From positions 558,001 to 622,000 of the forward strand of contig NZ_FOAN01000003.1 of the NCBI RefSeq assembly GCF_900109525.1: a stretch of 64,000 bases of DNA, read 5' to 3'. This document shows, piece by piece, positions 1-9,979 of this stretch. The notes beneath the pieces were generated by a model. It saw nothing but the letters and a program-made list of their open reading frames with translations. It made no database searches and was not told where the DNA came from. How positions within the stretch are numbered: position 1 is the first letter of the stretch; each line of letters starts with the position of its first letter. The DNA is from Allobosea lupini. GTDB lineage: Bacteria; Pseudomonadota; Alphaproteobacteria; Rhizobiales; Beijerinckiaceae. Both the position numbers and the translations under genes were made by a program.

Positions 1-96
1 CCGCCCGGCGAATTCGGACAGGGACAGGGTCTGGTCGGGCGTGACGCGAAGCGTGAAGGCGGGCGCTTTCGTGCCGGATGCGAGAATTGTGGCCAT
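1..96 (-). CDS. Redoxin (AhpC/TSA-type peroxiredoxin), N-terminal fragment
   Basis: Only the first 32 codons lie in the window; the gene continues past the left edge. The translation begins MATILASGTKAPAFTLRV and continues into TLSLSEFAGR. The pattern G-x-K-A-P-x-F-x-L followed by LSEF-x-G is the usual opening of thioredoxin-fold peroxiredoxins, which reduce peroxides in the cytoplasm. The catalytic cysteine would lie outside the window, so activity cannot be judged. A GAAAGGA ribosome-binding site precedes the ATG. It starts 22 bp after the hdeD stop on the same strand and is probably co-transcribed with it. Confidence 0.7.
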   Translation of the reverse strand, partial: MATILASGTKAPAFTLRVTPDQTLSLSEFAGR

Positions 97-118
97 GTCT
101 AGATCCTTTCCCGATCGC

Positions 119-730
119 TCAGGCCGCGCCGGAGGCGGCGAGATTGCCCGGCAATCCGGTTCGGTGGGATCGCAGCCTGTACGCCAGCACCAGAAGCGTG
201 CCGCCCAGCACGAGCGCATGCGCGCCGGTCCAGAAGGTGAGCACCAATGCGCCGATGAACGGCGATATGACGAGGAGAACCCCGAGCACGATGCTGGCGA
301 TGCCGCCGATCACCAGCCAGACACGGCCATGGTCGATCTTGAGCCGGAAAGCCGAGATCAGCATGAGCGTGCCCGATATCAGCGCCCATGCCGCCATCAG
401 GAGGACGAAGGCCAGCACTGTGAGGCCGGGCCACAGCGCCGCGACGACGCCGGCGGCGATACCGAAGATGCCGCTCAGCAGCAGCCAGACCCAGCGCTCG
501 CCCTTTCGCGCTCCCCGCACCGACATGACGATCCCGAAGACGCCGTCGACGATGCTGAAGGCGGCGAAGACGAAGACCAGCGACAGCATCGTGACGACCG
601 GCATCGCAAAGGCGGTGATGCCGAACAGGATCGCGACCGCGCCGCGCAGCGCGACGGCCCACCAGTTATCGGCGAGCATGTCGTTCATCGCCTGGGTTTT
701 CGCGCCGTCATTCACAGGGAGATCCGTCAT
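119..730 (-). CDS. hdeD: HdeD-family (DUF308) membrane stress protein
   Basis: This 203-residue protein is almost entirely hydrophobic, with about six predicted membrane helices (roughly residues 24-44, 48-70, 80-99, 103-125, 137-157 and 160-184) and short polar loops. That layout and the internal two-fold repeat of GxxxxxFG-type helices match the HdeD/DUF308 family of inner-membrane proteins linked to acid resistance in enteric bacteria. The molecular function is not known. The start is supported by GGAGAG six bases before the ATG. An FNR/FixK-like box lies at 787-800 with a TAGGTT hexamer at 759-764, about 30 bp from the box centre. The redoxin fragment follows 22 bp downstream. Confidence 0.85.
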   Translation of the reverse strand: MTDLPVNDGAKTQAMNDMLADNWWAVALRGAVAILFGITAFAMPVVTMLSLVFVFAAFSIVDGVFGIVMSVRGARKGERWVWLLLSGIFGIAAGVVAALWPGLTVLAFVLLMAAWALISGTLMLISAFRLKIDHGRVWLVIGGIASIVLGVLLVISPFIGALVLTFWTGAHALVLGGTLLVLAYRLRSHRTGLPGNLAASGAA

Positions 731-786
731 CGTGCTCTCCGTTCAGATCCGTGGCCGAAACCTACTCCGCCAGGCCCGGTGGAACC

Positions 787-800
787 TTGATGGCCGTCAG
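787..800 (-). promoter_or_regulatory. FNR/FixK-like box upstream of hdeD (site A)
   Basis: Read toward hdeD the site is CTGA-CGGCCA-TCAA, preceded by AAA. It fits the 14-bp TTGA-N6-TCAA operator of the Crp/Fnr family except for the first base. Three more copies occur at 3671, 5221 and 9176, all in the same orientation relative to the minus strand. A TAGGTT hexamer at 759-764 gives the -41.5 spacing of a class II FNR-type promoter. The regulator is inferred to be the Crp/Fnr gene at 9311-9979. Confidence 0.6.
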
Positions 801-894
801 TTTTGCCGCAACGGCTCGACCTTTCGGATCGCCCGGGCGCCGCGCCGGGAAGGACGATCGGCTGAGCTCGGTCGCCCGCGCCGGTCCTCGGCAG

Positions 895-2595
895 TCAGGC
901 CGCAAGCCCGTTGACCTCGACGAGCTCCGCCCTGACCCCGTTCACGATGCGAGCTGCGTCGTCCTGCGACTTCCCGCACAGCAACAGCGCCCGGTCCGCA
1001 AGCGCGAGGCCGGCCGCGAGGTTTTCCGGAAAGACCGCGGTCGCCTCGAGGCGCGCGAAGTGCGCCATGTCGAGATCGTCGGCGGTCGACACCAGGGATG
1101 CCGGCCCTGGCTCGATCGCCCTGACCCGGTGCAGGATGCTTTCCACCGTGTTCAGATGATCGAAGGTGATCGCGACCAGAAGGGCCCGGTCCAGACCCGC
1201 CGCCTCGAGAATGCGGTGATGTCTCGCATCGCCGAAGACGACCTCGTGACCTTGGCGGCGAGCCGTCCGGAATCGGGGCAGATCCGTCTCGATGGCAATA
1301 TACGCAATCCCCGCGGCTTCCAGGACGGTCGCTACGAGCCGGCCCACGCGACCACAGCCACACAGGATGACGTGATCATGCAGGCTGCCGCTTTGCATGC
1401 GAATCGATGCCTCTGTGGCGGCGATGCGACGTTCGCGACGGTCGAATAGCCATGCGGCCCAATGGTTGCGCTGGATCAGGAGGGGGGCGAACCCCATCGT
1501 CAGGGCAAGCGCGATCAGCGCCGGTTGGCCCAGCGCCGCCGGCACCAGGCCGGACTGGAGGGCGAGCGATGTCAGCAGCAGCCCGAACTCGCCGCCATGT
1601 GCCACGATAACGGCGGTCCGCGCGGAGGCCTCACGTGGCGCCCCGGCAATCAGGCCGGTCACGAAGGCCACGAGCGGCTTCGCCAGAACGAGCACGAGCA
1701 GCCAGACAACGATCATGCCGGGAAAGCTCGCTGCAGCCGACGTGTCGATGCCCATGCCAACCGTGATGAAGAAGAGGCCTACGAGCACGTCACGGAATGG
1801 CCGGATGTCTTCCTCGACCCGATGACGGAATTCGCTCTCGCCGATGACCATGCCCGCGACGAAGGCTCCGATCGGCGCAGGCAGCCCCGCCAGATGGACG
1901 ACATAGGCGGTGCCAAGTGCGGTCATCAGCGCCCACAGCAGGAAGAGGTCGGCGGAGCGCGACTTGAGCACCCAAGAGAAGCCGAGACGGATCAGAGGCC
2001 GCGCGATCACGGCGGCGGCGACGAGAGCCCCGGTCGCAACCGCGATCTGCTTGAGAATCTCCATCGGCGCCAGCGATCCGTTCTGGGCCCAGGCGCCGAC
2101 CAGAATGATGAGAGGCAGCGTCGCCAGATCTTGGAATAGCAGTATCCCGAGCGCGAGCCGTCCGTGGCGGCTGCTGATTTCGCCCTGCTCGGCGAGTTGC
2201 TTCAGCGTGACGGCGGTCGACGACATGGCGATGGCGCCGCCCATGATGACGGCCGGCTGCACCGGCACGCCCGTCAGTACAAGCCCCGCCGTCACAAGCG
2301 TCATCATGAGGCCGACATGCACGCTGCCCGCGACGAGCACGTCCCGCCCCGCGCGCAGAATTGTCGGCATCGAGAATTCGAGCCCGACCATGAACATGAG
2401 GAAGATCAGGCCGAGCTCCGCAAGAAACTTCGTGTGCTCGGCATTGTCGATCAGGTTGAGCGCATGCGGCCCGAGCACCGCGCCCACGACGAGGTAGCCC
2501 ATCACCGCGGGCATTCGCAGCATGGTGAGAAGCCCGACCGCGAGGCCCGACGCGGCGAGGAGAATGAGTGTGCGGGCCAGGAGATCGTCCATCAT
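895..2595 (-). CDS. CPA2-family (Kef-type) cation:proton antiporter with RCK domain
   Basis: The 566-residue protein has an N-terminal sodium/hydrogen exchanger domain with about 12 membrane helices (residues about 5-380) and a C-terminal TrkA-N/RCK nucleotide-binding domain from about residue 405, with the dinucleotide motif GCGRVG near 412-417. This is the KefB/KefC architecture, which exports potassium in exchange for protons and in enteric bacteria is gated by glutathione adducts. No KefF/KefG-type ancillary oxidoreductase gene is adjacent. Its ATG overlaps the stop of the small upstream gene (ATGA at 2592-2595), indicating translational coupling. KefB-type genes also occur with hdeD and hsp20 in transmissible stress-tolerance loci. 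Confidence 0.9.
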   Translation of the reverse strand: MMDDLLARTLILLAASGLAVGLLTMLRMPAVMGYLVVGAVLGPHALNLIDNAEHTKFLAELGLIFLMFMVGLEFSMPTILRAGRDVLVAGSVHVGLMMTLVTAGLVLTGVPVQPAVIMGGAIAMSSTAVTLKQLAEQGEISSRHGRLALGILLFQDLATLPLIILVGAWAQNGSLAPMEILKQIAVATGALVAAAVIARPLIRLGFSWVLKSRSADLFLLWALMTALGTAYVVHLAGLPAPIGAFVAGMVIGESEFRHRVEEDIRPFRDVLVGLFFITVGMGIDTSAAASFPGMIVVWLLVLVLAKPLVAFVTGLIAGAPREASARTAVIVAHGGEFGLLLTSLALQSGLVPAALGQPALIALALTMGFAPLLIQRNHWAAWLFDRRERRIAATEASIRMQSGSLHDHVILCGCGRVGRLVATVLEAAGIAYIAIETDLPRFRTARRQGHEVVFGDARHHRILEAAGLDRALLVAITFDHLNTVESILHRVRAIEPGPASLVSTADDLDMAHFARLEATAVFPENLAAGLALADRALLLCGKSQDDAARIVNGVRAELVEVNGLAA

Positions 2596-2852
2596 GCCCT
2601 CGACGATCCGCGACGGACCTGTGTCATCACGGCAGGATCAGCTGGAGACGTTTCGTCAGCCTGGCGACGGGTCTCGTCGACACCAGGCGCCGTGGCAGTG
2701 TCCGACGGCTGCGCTGTCGAGCGGCGGCCGACATGCAAGGGCGCCCACGAAGGCGGGTCGCTCGCAGGAAACGAGTCCAGACTGGCTTGCTCGACCGGGT
2801 CGGGACCTACGGTCTCGGGCAGATCAGGTTTGCGCGCCCACGTGTGGTTCAC
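2592..2852 (-). CDS. Small conserved protein with SFPASDPPSW motif
   Basis: I choose the GTG at 2852 because AGAGGAG lies seven bases upstream; an ATG at 2894 has no ribosome-binding site and falls inside a hairpin. The 86-residue product contains DPVEQASLDSFPASDPPSW. This motif recurs, from my memory of the clade, in short uncharacterised proteins of Rhizobiales stress loci. Apart from the motif the protein is polar and looks disordered, with no signal peptide or membrane helix. Its stop overlaps the antiporter start by four bases, so translation is probably coupled. I assign no function. Confidence 0.55.
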   Translation of the reverse strand: MNHTWARKPDLPETVGPDPVEQASLDSFPASDPPSWAPLHVGRRSTAQPSDTATAPGVDETRRQADETSPADPAVMTQVRRGSSRA

Positions 2853-2875
2853 GTCGAAAGCTCCTCTGCGACAGT

Positions 2876-2908
2876 GACCGGCCGGACCGGCCAAAGGTCC
2901 GGCTGGTC
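2876..2908 (-). terminator. Strong hairpin between the BON gene and the antiporter operon
   Basis: A 13-bp stem with one G-T pair (GACCGGCCGGACC against GGTCCGGCTGGTC) encloses a 7-base loop. It sits 15 bp past the BON stop and 23 bp before the GTG of the small gene. There is no T-tract after it, so it may be a terminator of reduced strength, a processing signal or an RNA stabiliser. Confidence 0.4.
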
Positions 2909-2922
2909 CCTCCTCTGCTGCA

Positions 2923-3576
2923 TCACGGAGAAATGATGATGCGGTTCTCGACCTTGGTGACGCCCGGCGCCCGCCAGGCTGCGCGCTCGGCCTCCTGGCG
3001 CTCCGCCCAGGACCGGACCGTTCCCGAGAGGGTCACGACCCCGCCGTCGGTGGCGACCGTCACGCGCTTCGCGTCCACCTCCGCCATCCGCGTCAACGCC
3101 TCCTCGATCTTGGACTTGATCTCCGAAGGCGCGATGCGTGGCTTGAGCGTCACCAGGTTCGATATGCCCTTGACGCTCCTGACCTTTCGCGCCGCCGCCT
3201 CCGCGCGGTTGCGCTGATACTCCCACTCGGCCGTGCCCTCGAGGGTCACCCAGCCGCTCTTGACCACGACCTTGATGTTCTCGTGGGAATAGGGAAGCTC
3301 GTTCTTGATCGCCTCGACGACGGCGCGGGCGACTTCGGGATCGGGCTTTTCGTGGACCAGCGGGAGACGGACCTCGATGTCGTTGGCGATGCCGAGCACT
3401 CCCTTGACCCGCTTCGCCGCCTTCTCGGCCTCATACTTCTGGCTGTAGCTGCGGACGAAGCCGCTCAGCGTGACGACCCCATCCTTGGCCGCGACGCCGA
3501 TGTCGGAAGCGTCGATGTCCGGATCCCATTTCAGTTCGCTTTCCACGTCGCGCTTGATGTCGCTGTCTGCTCTCAT
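2923..3576 (-). CDS. Triple BON-domain protein without signal peptide
   Basis: The start at 3576 is supported by GGAGGATT before the ATG; the longer open frame upstream covers the promoter. The 217 residues form three consecutive BON domains (about 4-70, 78-146 and 149-217), each with the GVVTLSG or GWVTLEG strand followed by an A-x-x-A-x-x-V-x-G-V helix. BON domains bind phospholipid in OsmY-like envelope proteins. This protein begins [10 protein letters not shown] and lacks a signal sequence, so it is predicted to be cytoplasmic, which is unusual for the domain. An FNR-like box lies at 3671-3684 with a TAGCCT hexamer about 30 bp downstream. Confidence 0.85.
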   Translation of the reverse strand: MRADSDIKRDVESELKWDPDIDASDIGVAAKDGVVTLSGFVRSYSQKYEAEKAAKRVKGVLGIANDIEVRLPLVHEKPDPEVARAVVEAIKNELPYSHENIKVVVKSGWVTLEGTAEWEYQRNRAEAAARKVRSVKGISNLVTLKPRIAPSEIKSKIEEALTRMAEVDAKRVTVATDGGVVTLSGTVRSWAERQEAERAAWRAPGVTKVENRIIISP

Positions 3577-3670
3577 GATGCAATCCTCCGTGGCGGGTGA
3601 TTGGCCTGGGCTGGGCGAAGACATCCCCGCACAGCGATGGGAGGCTAGCGTCTGCGCACCGCCGCCAGCC

Positions 3671-3684
3671 TTGACGGCCATCAG
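3671..3684 (-). promoter_or_regulatory. FNR/FixK-like box upstream of the BON gene (site B)
   Basis: Read on the minus strand it is CTGA-TGGCCG-TCAA, preceded by AAA, nearly identical to sites A, C and D. A TAGCCT hexamer at 3642-3647 is placed like a -10 element for class II activation. The box lies between the end of the hsp20 operon and the BON gene, so it belongs to the latter. Confidence 0.6.
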
Positions 3685-3726
3685 TTTTGGGGCAGGGCGT
3701 GTCCTCCCCGTCCGCCGGTGCTGCAC

Positions 3727-3760
3727 AAGAAAAGTCCGCAACCGTCGGGCGGTCGCGGAC
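3727..3760 (-). terminator. Intrinsic terminator of the hsp20 operon
   Basis: On the minus strand a 10-bp stem (GTCCGCGACC with GGTTGCGGAC, one wobble pair) encloses a 7-base loop and is followed directly by TTTTCTT. It lies 35 bp beyond the stop of the last hsp20 gene. Confidence 0.75.
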
Positions 3761-3794
3761 AGTGAGGCGGGTCGCGGGGCAATGGGGAGGGAGG

Positions 3795-4298
3795 TCAACC
3801 CGCCTGGACTGGAATGCGTTTCGTTTCGGCCTGCGCCTCTGCGGACTTCGGAATCACGATCGTCAGCACGCCGTTGTCGAAGCTGGCCTTGGCGGCGCCG
3901 GCGTCGATACCCGCCGGCAGGGGAACGATCCGCTCGATGGCGCCGTAAACCCGCTCCCTGACGAGAACGCCGCTTTCCTCGGCTTCACGCTCGGACTTCT
4001 TCTCGCCGCGGATCGTCAACTGGCCATTGCCGACCGACAGCTCGACATCCGTGTCGCTCAAGCCGGGCAGCTCCGCGGTGACCGTGATCTCTTTGCCGTT
4101 GTCGGCGACATCAACGCTGACAGGCTGCGTTGGTGCCAAGGCGCCGACCGGGGCGAACGGGCTCAGCACCATGCGCCAGAACCGGTCGAAGGCGCGGTCG
4201 ACGTCGAGCTGCAGTGCACGGACGGGGTCCGTCGCGTCGGTTCCGGCGGCGACGTGGCGGCCCGCGCCACGCCATGGGACGAGGTCCGTGATCTTCAT
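3795..4298 (-). CDS. Hsp20/alpha-crystallin small heat-shock protein (third gene of operon)
   Basis: The start at 4298 ([11 protein letters not shown]) is chosen for the GGGAG nine bases upstream. The 167-residue product has a variable N-terminal arm, an alpha-crystallin domain at about residues 58-155, and the conserved end A-x-F-x-N-GVLTI-x-I-PK. A C-terminal R-I-P-V stands in for the I-x-I oligomerisation motif. Small heat-shock proteins hold unfolding proteins for refolding by DnaK. This is the last of three hsp20 genes spaced 13 bp apart and is followed by a clear terminator. Confidence 0.92.
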   Translation of the reverse strand: MKITDLVPWRGAGRHVAAGTDATDPVRALQLDVDRAFDRFWRMVLSPFAPVGALAPTQPVSVDVADNGKEITVTAELPGLSDTDVELSVGNGQLTIRGEKKSEREAEESGVLVRERVYGAIERIVPLPAGIDAGAAKASFDNGVLTIVIPKSAEAQAETKRIPVQAG

Positions 4299-4311
4299 CG
4301 GGCTTGCTCCC

Positions 4312-4695
4312 TCAGTCGGCTTTGACATTGATCTTGGCGGCTGGGGACGGCGCGGCCTTCGGAAGGGTCAACCGGAGCACGCCATCCTTCAGCACCGCCT
4401 CGATCCTCCCGACGTCGATCGGCTCGGAGACGGTAAAGCTGCGCTCGTAACTGCCGTCCCGATACTCGGCGTGGACCAGGGCGTAGCCGTCCGGCCCGCT
4501 CGATTGGGATCGGGCCGAAATCCGCAGGACGCGATTATCGAGGGTGACGTCGAGGGTGTCGGGATCCGCGCCCGGCATGTCGAGGACCATCTGGACGCCG
4601 GCCGTGGTCTCGACGATGTCTGTCGGCGGGGTGAAAGCAGGCTCGCTGCGCGTGGCTTCGGCCGGTTGGAGGCCATTGGGCTGCTGGTCGCTCAT
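4312..4695 (-). CDS. Hsp20/alpha-crystallin small heat-shock protein (second gene of operon)
   Basis: The start at 4695 (MSDQQPNG) follows a GAGGA and lies 13 bp after the previous stop; the longer frame overlaps the upstream hsp20. The 127-residue protein is short for the family, with a brief N-terminal arm and an alpha-crystallin domain at about 35-120 ending in LKDGVLRLTLPK. There is no obvious C-terminal I-x-I, which suggests it joins hetero-oligomers with its neighbours. That is an inference from sequence. Confidence 0.9.
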   Translation of the reverse strand: MSDQQPNGLQPAEATRSEPAFTPPTDIVETTAGVQMVLDMPGADPDTLDVTLDNRVLRISARSQSSGPDGYALVHAEYRDGSYERSFTVSEPIDVGRIEAVLKDGVLRLTLPKAAPSPAAKINVKAD

Positions 4696-4708
4696 GGCGG
4701 CTTCGTCC

Positions 4709-5149
4709 TCAGATGCGGCTGACGGTGATCTTGTGCGGCTTGTCCGCCTCGGGTCTGGGCAGATCGAGCCGCAGCACACCGTTCCGGAATGTTGCCTTGA
4801 CGCGGTCCCCGTCGACGCGGAAAGGCAGGACGAGATTGCGGGCGAAAGCCCCGGTGATGCGTTCCTGGCGGTGGACGACCGCGTCGTCCGCCGGCGGCTG
4901 GGCCGTGCGGCGGCCGCGCAGCGTCACCGTGTTCTGATGGACGGCGATATCGAGTTCCTCGGGCACAACGCCGGGAATCTCGGCCGTGACCACGGCGCCG
5001 TCGCTTCCGGCCCAAACGTTCATCGGCGGAAATTCGGGAGGCGCGGCGACACGGAGATTGTCGAAAAGCCGGCTCATATCCCTCTGGGCGAAGCGCATCT
5101 GGCGTACCGGGTCAAACCCGCGCCCCGTATTGTCGAGATTGTGCAGCAT
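4709..5149 (-). CDS. Hsp20/alpha-crystallin small heat-shock protein (first gene of operon)
   Basis: I choose the ATG at 5149 (MLHNLDNTGRG) because AGAAGGA precedes it and the upstream region holds the promoter. The 146-residue protein has an alpha-crystallin domain at about 45-140, with FRNGVLRLDLPRPE near its end. It heads the three-gene hsp20 operon, whose predicted operator is the FNR-like box at 5221-5234, about 78 bp upstream. The three paralogues differ substantially in sequence, so they are old duplicates or separately acquired. Confidence 0.9.
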   Translation of the reverse strand: MLHNLDNTGRGFDPVRQMRFAQRDMSRLFDNLRVAAPPEFPPMNVWAGSDGAVVTAEIPGVVPEELDIAVHQNTVTLRGRRTAQPPADDAVVHRQERITGAFARNLVLPFRVDGDRVKATFRNGVLRLDLPRPEADKPHKITVSRI

Positions 5150-5220
5150 GCCGATCGTCCTTCTGCGCGCGTGAGACGCCGATGTCCCGGACACCGTGCC
5201 TCGGCTGGACGCGGGCGGCA

Positions 5221-5234
5221 TTGATGACCGTCAG
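5221..5234. promoter_or_regulatory. FNR/FixK-like box between the hsp20 operon and cbpA (site C)
   Basis: On the minus strand it reads CTGA-CGGTCA-TCAA after AAA, in the same orientation toward the hsp20 operon as the other sites toward their genes. It can also serve cbpA on the plus strand: a TAGGTC hexamer at 5257-5262 stands 30 bp from the box centre, the class II distance. No convincing -10 hexamer is visible in the hsp20 direction. Confidence 0.6.
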
Positions 5235-5339
5235 TTTGGGAGCACTGAATTCCGGCTAGGTCTTGCCAGCATCCCGACGCACGCCGCCAACGGCGATCAT
5301 CACGCCGGGGCCGCGCCCGCGAAGGACAGGTCCGCGATC

Positions 5340-6251
5340 ATGCCGACGAGCAGCGGCGATCCCTATGAGACCCTCGGCGTCAAACGCGACGCCTCGCAGA
5401 GCGATATCCAGGCTGCCTATCGCCGGAGGGCCAAGAAGCTGCACCCGGACCTCAATCCCGGAAACAAGCAGGCCGAGCAGGACTTCAAGGCCCTGTCGGC
5501 GGCCTACGAGATTCTGCGCGACGAGGACAAGCGCGGGCGCTTCGATCGCGGCGAAATCGAAGCGACGGGAGCCGAAAAGGCCGAACGACGCTACTATCGC
5601 GACTTTGCCGGCGCGGATGCGGGCGCAGGGTCCTATGGCGAAGGCTTCGCGGATTTCGGCGGCGACGACCTCTTTGCCGAGTTCTTCTCGCGCCAGAGGA
5701 GTGGACCGTTCGGCAAGCGCGGCGGCGACATCCGCTATTCCATGGAGATCGATTTCCTTGAGGCGGTCAATGGCGGCACGCATCAGGTGACGCTGCCCGG
5801 AGGCCAGACGCTGGACGTCAGGATCCCACCCGGTGCGCGCGATGGGCAGACCCTTCGGCTGCGGGGCAAGGGCAGCGCCGGCGACGTCGGAGTGAAAGCC
5901 GGTGACGCGCTGATCGAGCTCCATGTGCGCGCCCATCCCTTCTATCGGCGCGAGGGCGACGACATCCGGCTTGATCTCCCGATCTCGCTCCGCGAGGCCG
6001 TGCTCGGCGGCAAGGTCAAGGTGCCGACGCCGGCAGGCACGGTAGCCGTATCCGTGCCGATGAATTCATCCAGCGGGCGCACGCTGCGGCTGAAGGGACA
6101 GGGTGTCGCCCGGCGGGACGGGAGCCGGGGCGACGTCTACGCAACACTCAAGATCGTCCTTCCGGAACAGCAGGATCCCGAGCTGAAGGCATTCGTCGTT
6201 GGCTGGTCAGCCGGCAAGGACTTCAATCCGCGGCAGGCAATGGGGGTCTAG
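5340..6251 (+). CDS. cbpA: CbpA-type DnaJ co-chaperone
   Basis: The start at 5340 (MPTSSGDPYETLGV) is preceded by AAGGACAGG. The 303-residue protein has a J domain at about residues 8-70 with the HPD motif at 35-37, which stimulates DnaK ATPase. A glycine-rich linker and two C-terminal client-binding domains (about 120-295) follow. The CxxCxGxG zinc finger of classical DnaJ is absent, which places it in the CbpA class. The cbpM gene starts at the very next base, and grpE and dnaK face it from the other strand, so this is a compact second chaperone set. Confidence 0.93.
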   Translation: MPTSSGDPYETLGVKRDASQSDIQAAYRRRAKKLHPDLNPGNKQAEQDFKALSAAYEILRDEDKRGRFDRGEIEATGAEKAERRYYRDFAGADAGAGSYGEGFADFGGDDLFAEFFSRQRSGPFGKRGGDIRYSMEIDFLEAVNGGTHQVTLPGGQTLDVRIPPGARDGQTLRLRGKGSAGDVGVKAGDALIELHVRAHPFYRREGDDIRLDLPISLREAVLGGKVKVPTPAGTVAVSVPMNSSSGRTLRLKGQGVARRDGSRGDVYATLKIVLPEQQDPELKAFVVGWSAGKDFNPRQAMGV

Positions 6252-6605
6252 ATGCTCGATCACTTCGAACCCAAGAGACATCGTCCTGTCGACGATGACA
6301 CGCTGCAGGCCTTCGTCGACAGGGGCTGGATCTTGCCGCCCGTTCGCGAAGGTCAGCGCGTGATCCGCGACGTCGATGTCGCGCGTGCGGCCCTGATCGT
6401 GGATCTGACCGATGGGATGGGTCTGAACGAGGAAGGCGTCGATCTGGTGCTGGATCTGATCGACCAGCTCTATGGCCTGCGTTCCGCCCTCGGCCATCTG
6501 ATCGATACGCTGGCGGTGCAGCCTGATGGCGTTCGGGCTCGCCTCGTGAGCGACCCGAGGCGGCTTTACACGCTGAGCTACCGCCGGCCCCCGGCTGTCC
6601 GCTGA
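6252..6605 (+). CDS. cbpM: CbpM-like chaperone modulator
   Basis: The 117-residue protein begins immediately after the cbpA stop codon with no gap. It resembles the MerR-like CbpM family, which binds the J domain of CbpA and restrains it. Visible features are an N-terminal helical part with the sequence AFVDRGWILPP, followed by VDVARAALIVDLT and a C-terminal helix pair LDLIDQLYGLRSAL. The position behind cbpA matches the enteric cbpAM operon. The stop lies 3 bp from the end of convergent grpE. Confidence 0.85.
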   Translation: MLDHFEPKRHRPVDDDTLQAFVDRGWILPPVREGQRVIRDVDVARAALIVDLTDGMGLNEEGVDLVLDLIDQLYGLRSALGHLIDTLAVQPDGVRARLVSDPRRLYTLSYRRPPAVR

Positions 6606-6608
6606 CTC

Positions 6609-7176
6609 CTAGCCGGCGGCCGGGCCGCCATCGTGCGGTTCGCGAACCGCCACGCCAACCATCGCCGGGCGAAGCACCCGGTCGTGAAGCGTATAGCCTG
6701 GCTGCAGGATCTCGACGACGGTGCCGTCCGCCGCTGTCTCGTCCGGTCGCTGGAAAATGGCGTGATGGATATGCGGATCGAAGGCCGCGCCGAGCGGATC
6801 GATGCGTCGCATGCCATGCCGCGCCAGCGTCGCCAGCAGATTGCTTTCGGTGGTCTCGACACCTTTCAGCAGCGGCCCGATCGACGCGTGAGCCGAGTCC
6901 CCCGTGGGCACGCTCTCGATCGCGCGGCGCAGATTGTCGAGCGTGTCCAGAAGGTCGCCGACCAGTTGCGAGGCCGCGAACTTGACGGCCTCCTCGCGCT
7001 GGCGCTGCATCTGCTGGCGGATGTTCTGCTGCTCGGCCAGAGCACGCAGCAGCTTGGTCTTCGCATCGGCGAGCTCGAACTCGAGCGCCGCCTGCGAGGC
7101 CGGGGCGGCAGATTGCGCGGAGGGCGTGTCCGGTGACTGCGGCATCGGCTCCGTAGTTTTCTGTCCGTGGGAAGCC

Positions 7177-7196
<20 letters not shown>
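6609..7196 (-). CDS. grpE: GrpE nucleotide exchange factor
   Basis: The 195-residue protein has an N-terminal coiled coil (about residues 40-100, with [26 protein letters not shown] split across it) and a C-terminal beta domain. The latter carries the family signature around [30 protein letters not shown] and VAV. GrpE releases ADP from DnaK. The first ATG overlaps the dnaK stop and follows AGGAGGTG, though the spacing of 12 is long; a second ATG at 7184 is possible. Placing grpE downstream of dnaK, without hrcA, differs from the usual heat-shock locus. Confidence 0.95.
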
Positions 7197-9087
<1,891 letters not shown>

Positions 9088-9175
9088 CTTCCATCTCCAT
9101 CGAAATTGGGCGCCTGATGCGGCCGGTGCGACTGCGCCCGCATCCGAAGCCTTGCTGATGGCTAGGCCGCCGGCC

Positions 9176-9189
9176 TTGACGGTCGTCAG
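9176..9189 (-). promoter_or_regulatory. FNR/FixK-like box upstream of dnaK (site D)
   Basis: On the minus strand it reads CTGA-CGACCG-TCAA, again preceded by AAA and in the same orientation as sites A to C. It stands about 95 bp before the dnaK start. A CTAGCCA element follows, but closer to the box than at sites A and B, so the exact promoter is uncertain. Confidence 0.6.
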
Positions 9190-9310
9190 TTTCAAGCCTG
9201 TCGACGATTTTGCGCTGCGACGGCGGCTCGGCGTCGAGCCGGGTTTTCTCGAGGAGAAAGGAGAGGCGACGTTACGGATGGCAGGTAGTTCGGCGCCGCG
9301 TCATCCGCCC

Positions 9311-9979
9311 TCAGCCATTTTGGCCGCCTCGCCTCCGGGTGATCCTGATGCGGCGCGGGCCCTCCAGCGAGATGACGCCGCGCGCCTGCAGATCGGTAAT
9401 GGCGCGGCAGACCGTTTCGGGCGAGATACCCAGCATGTCGGCGATGTCGTAGCGCGAGATCGGCAGCGCCATGCCCTCGTCCTTGTCGGCCGAAAGCCTC
9501 CGGTGAAAGTAGAGCAGGAATTCCCGGACCTTTTCCTGGGCCGTCATCGTGCCGATCACCAGGAGCTGCTGCTGCAGCCGTTCCAATGCCTCGAGGATCT
9601 GCCTTCTGATTTCGAGGGCGGTCTCGGAATCTTCCCTGGCCAGCGCCTCGACACGCTGGCGCGGGTAGCAGGCGATCACTGTCCCTTCAGTCACGGCCTG
9701 GACGGCAAACCGATGGTGCAGGCGGGAGGTGAAGCCGAACAGATCTCCCGGCAGATAGATGTCGACCAGTTGCCTGCGCCCGTCGGCGCGCATCAGAAAT
9801 TTGCGCGCCGAGCCGGACATGACACGATACCAGGTGTCGCTGCGCTCCTCCTGGCCGTAGATGTCCTGCTCGCGATCGAAGCGACGCAGGTGCGCCAGCG
9901 ACCGCAGCCGTGTCGGCTCGGCGGTCGGCGCGCTTGGCAGGCGTTGCAGGGTCGCGGACGTCGCGGATGCGTCGAGCAT
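9311..9979 (-). CDS. Crp/Fnr-family regulator, FixK-like, no iron-sulphur cysteines
   Basis: I choose the ATG at 9979 (MLDASATSATL) because GGGGAGG precedes it; a start at 10021 lacks such a site. The 222-residue protein has a cyclic-nucleotide-binding fold (about 28-140), a dimer helix, and a winged helix with DIADMLGISPETVCRAITDLQ at 178-198. Glu188 and Arg192 match the residues that read TTGA in FNR; the serine between them is Cys191 here. The N-terminal cysteine cluster of oxygen-sensing FNR is missing, so it resembles FixK or Dnr types. It is the probable regulator of the four boxes at 787, 3671, 5221 and 9176. Confidence 0.88.
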   Translation of the reverse strand: MLDASATSATLQRLPSAPTAEPTRLRSLAHLRRFDREQDIYGQEERSDTWYRVMSGSARKFLMRADGRRQLVDIYLPGDLFGFTSRLHHRFAVQAVTEGTVIACYPRQRVEALAREDSETALEIRRQILEALERLQQQLLVIGTMTAQEKVREFLLYFHRRLSADKDEGMALPISRYDIADMLGISPETVCRAITDLQARGVISLEGPRRIRITRRRGGQNG

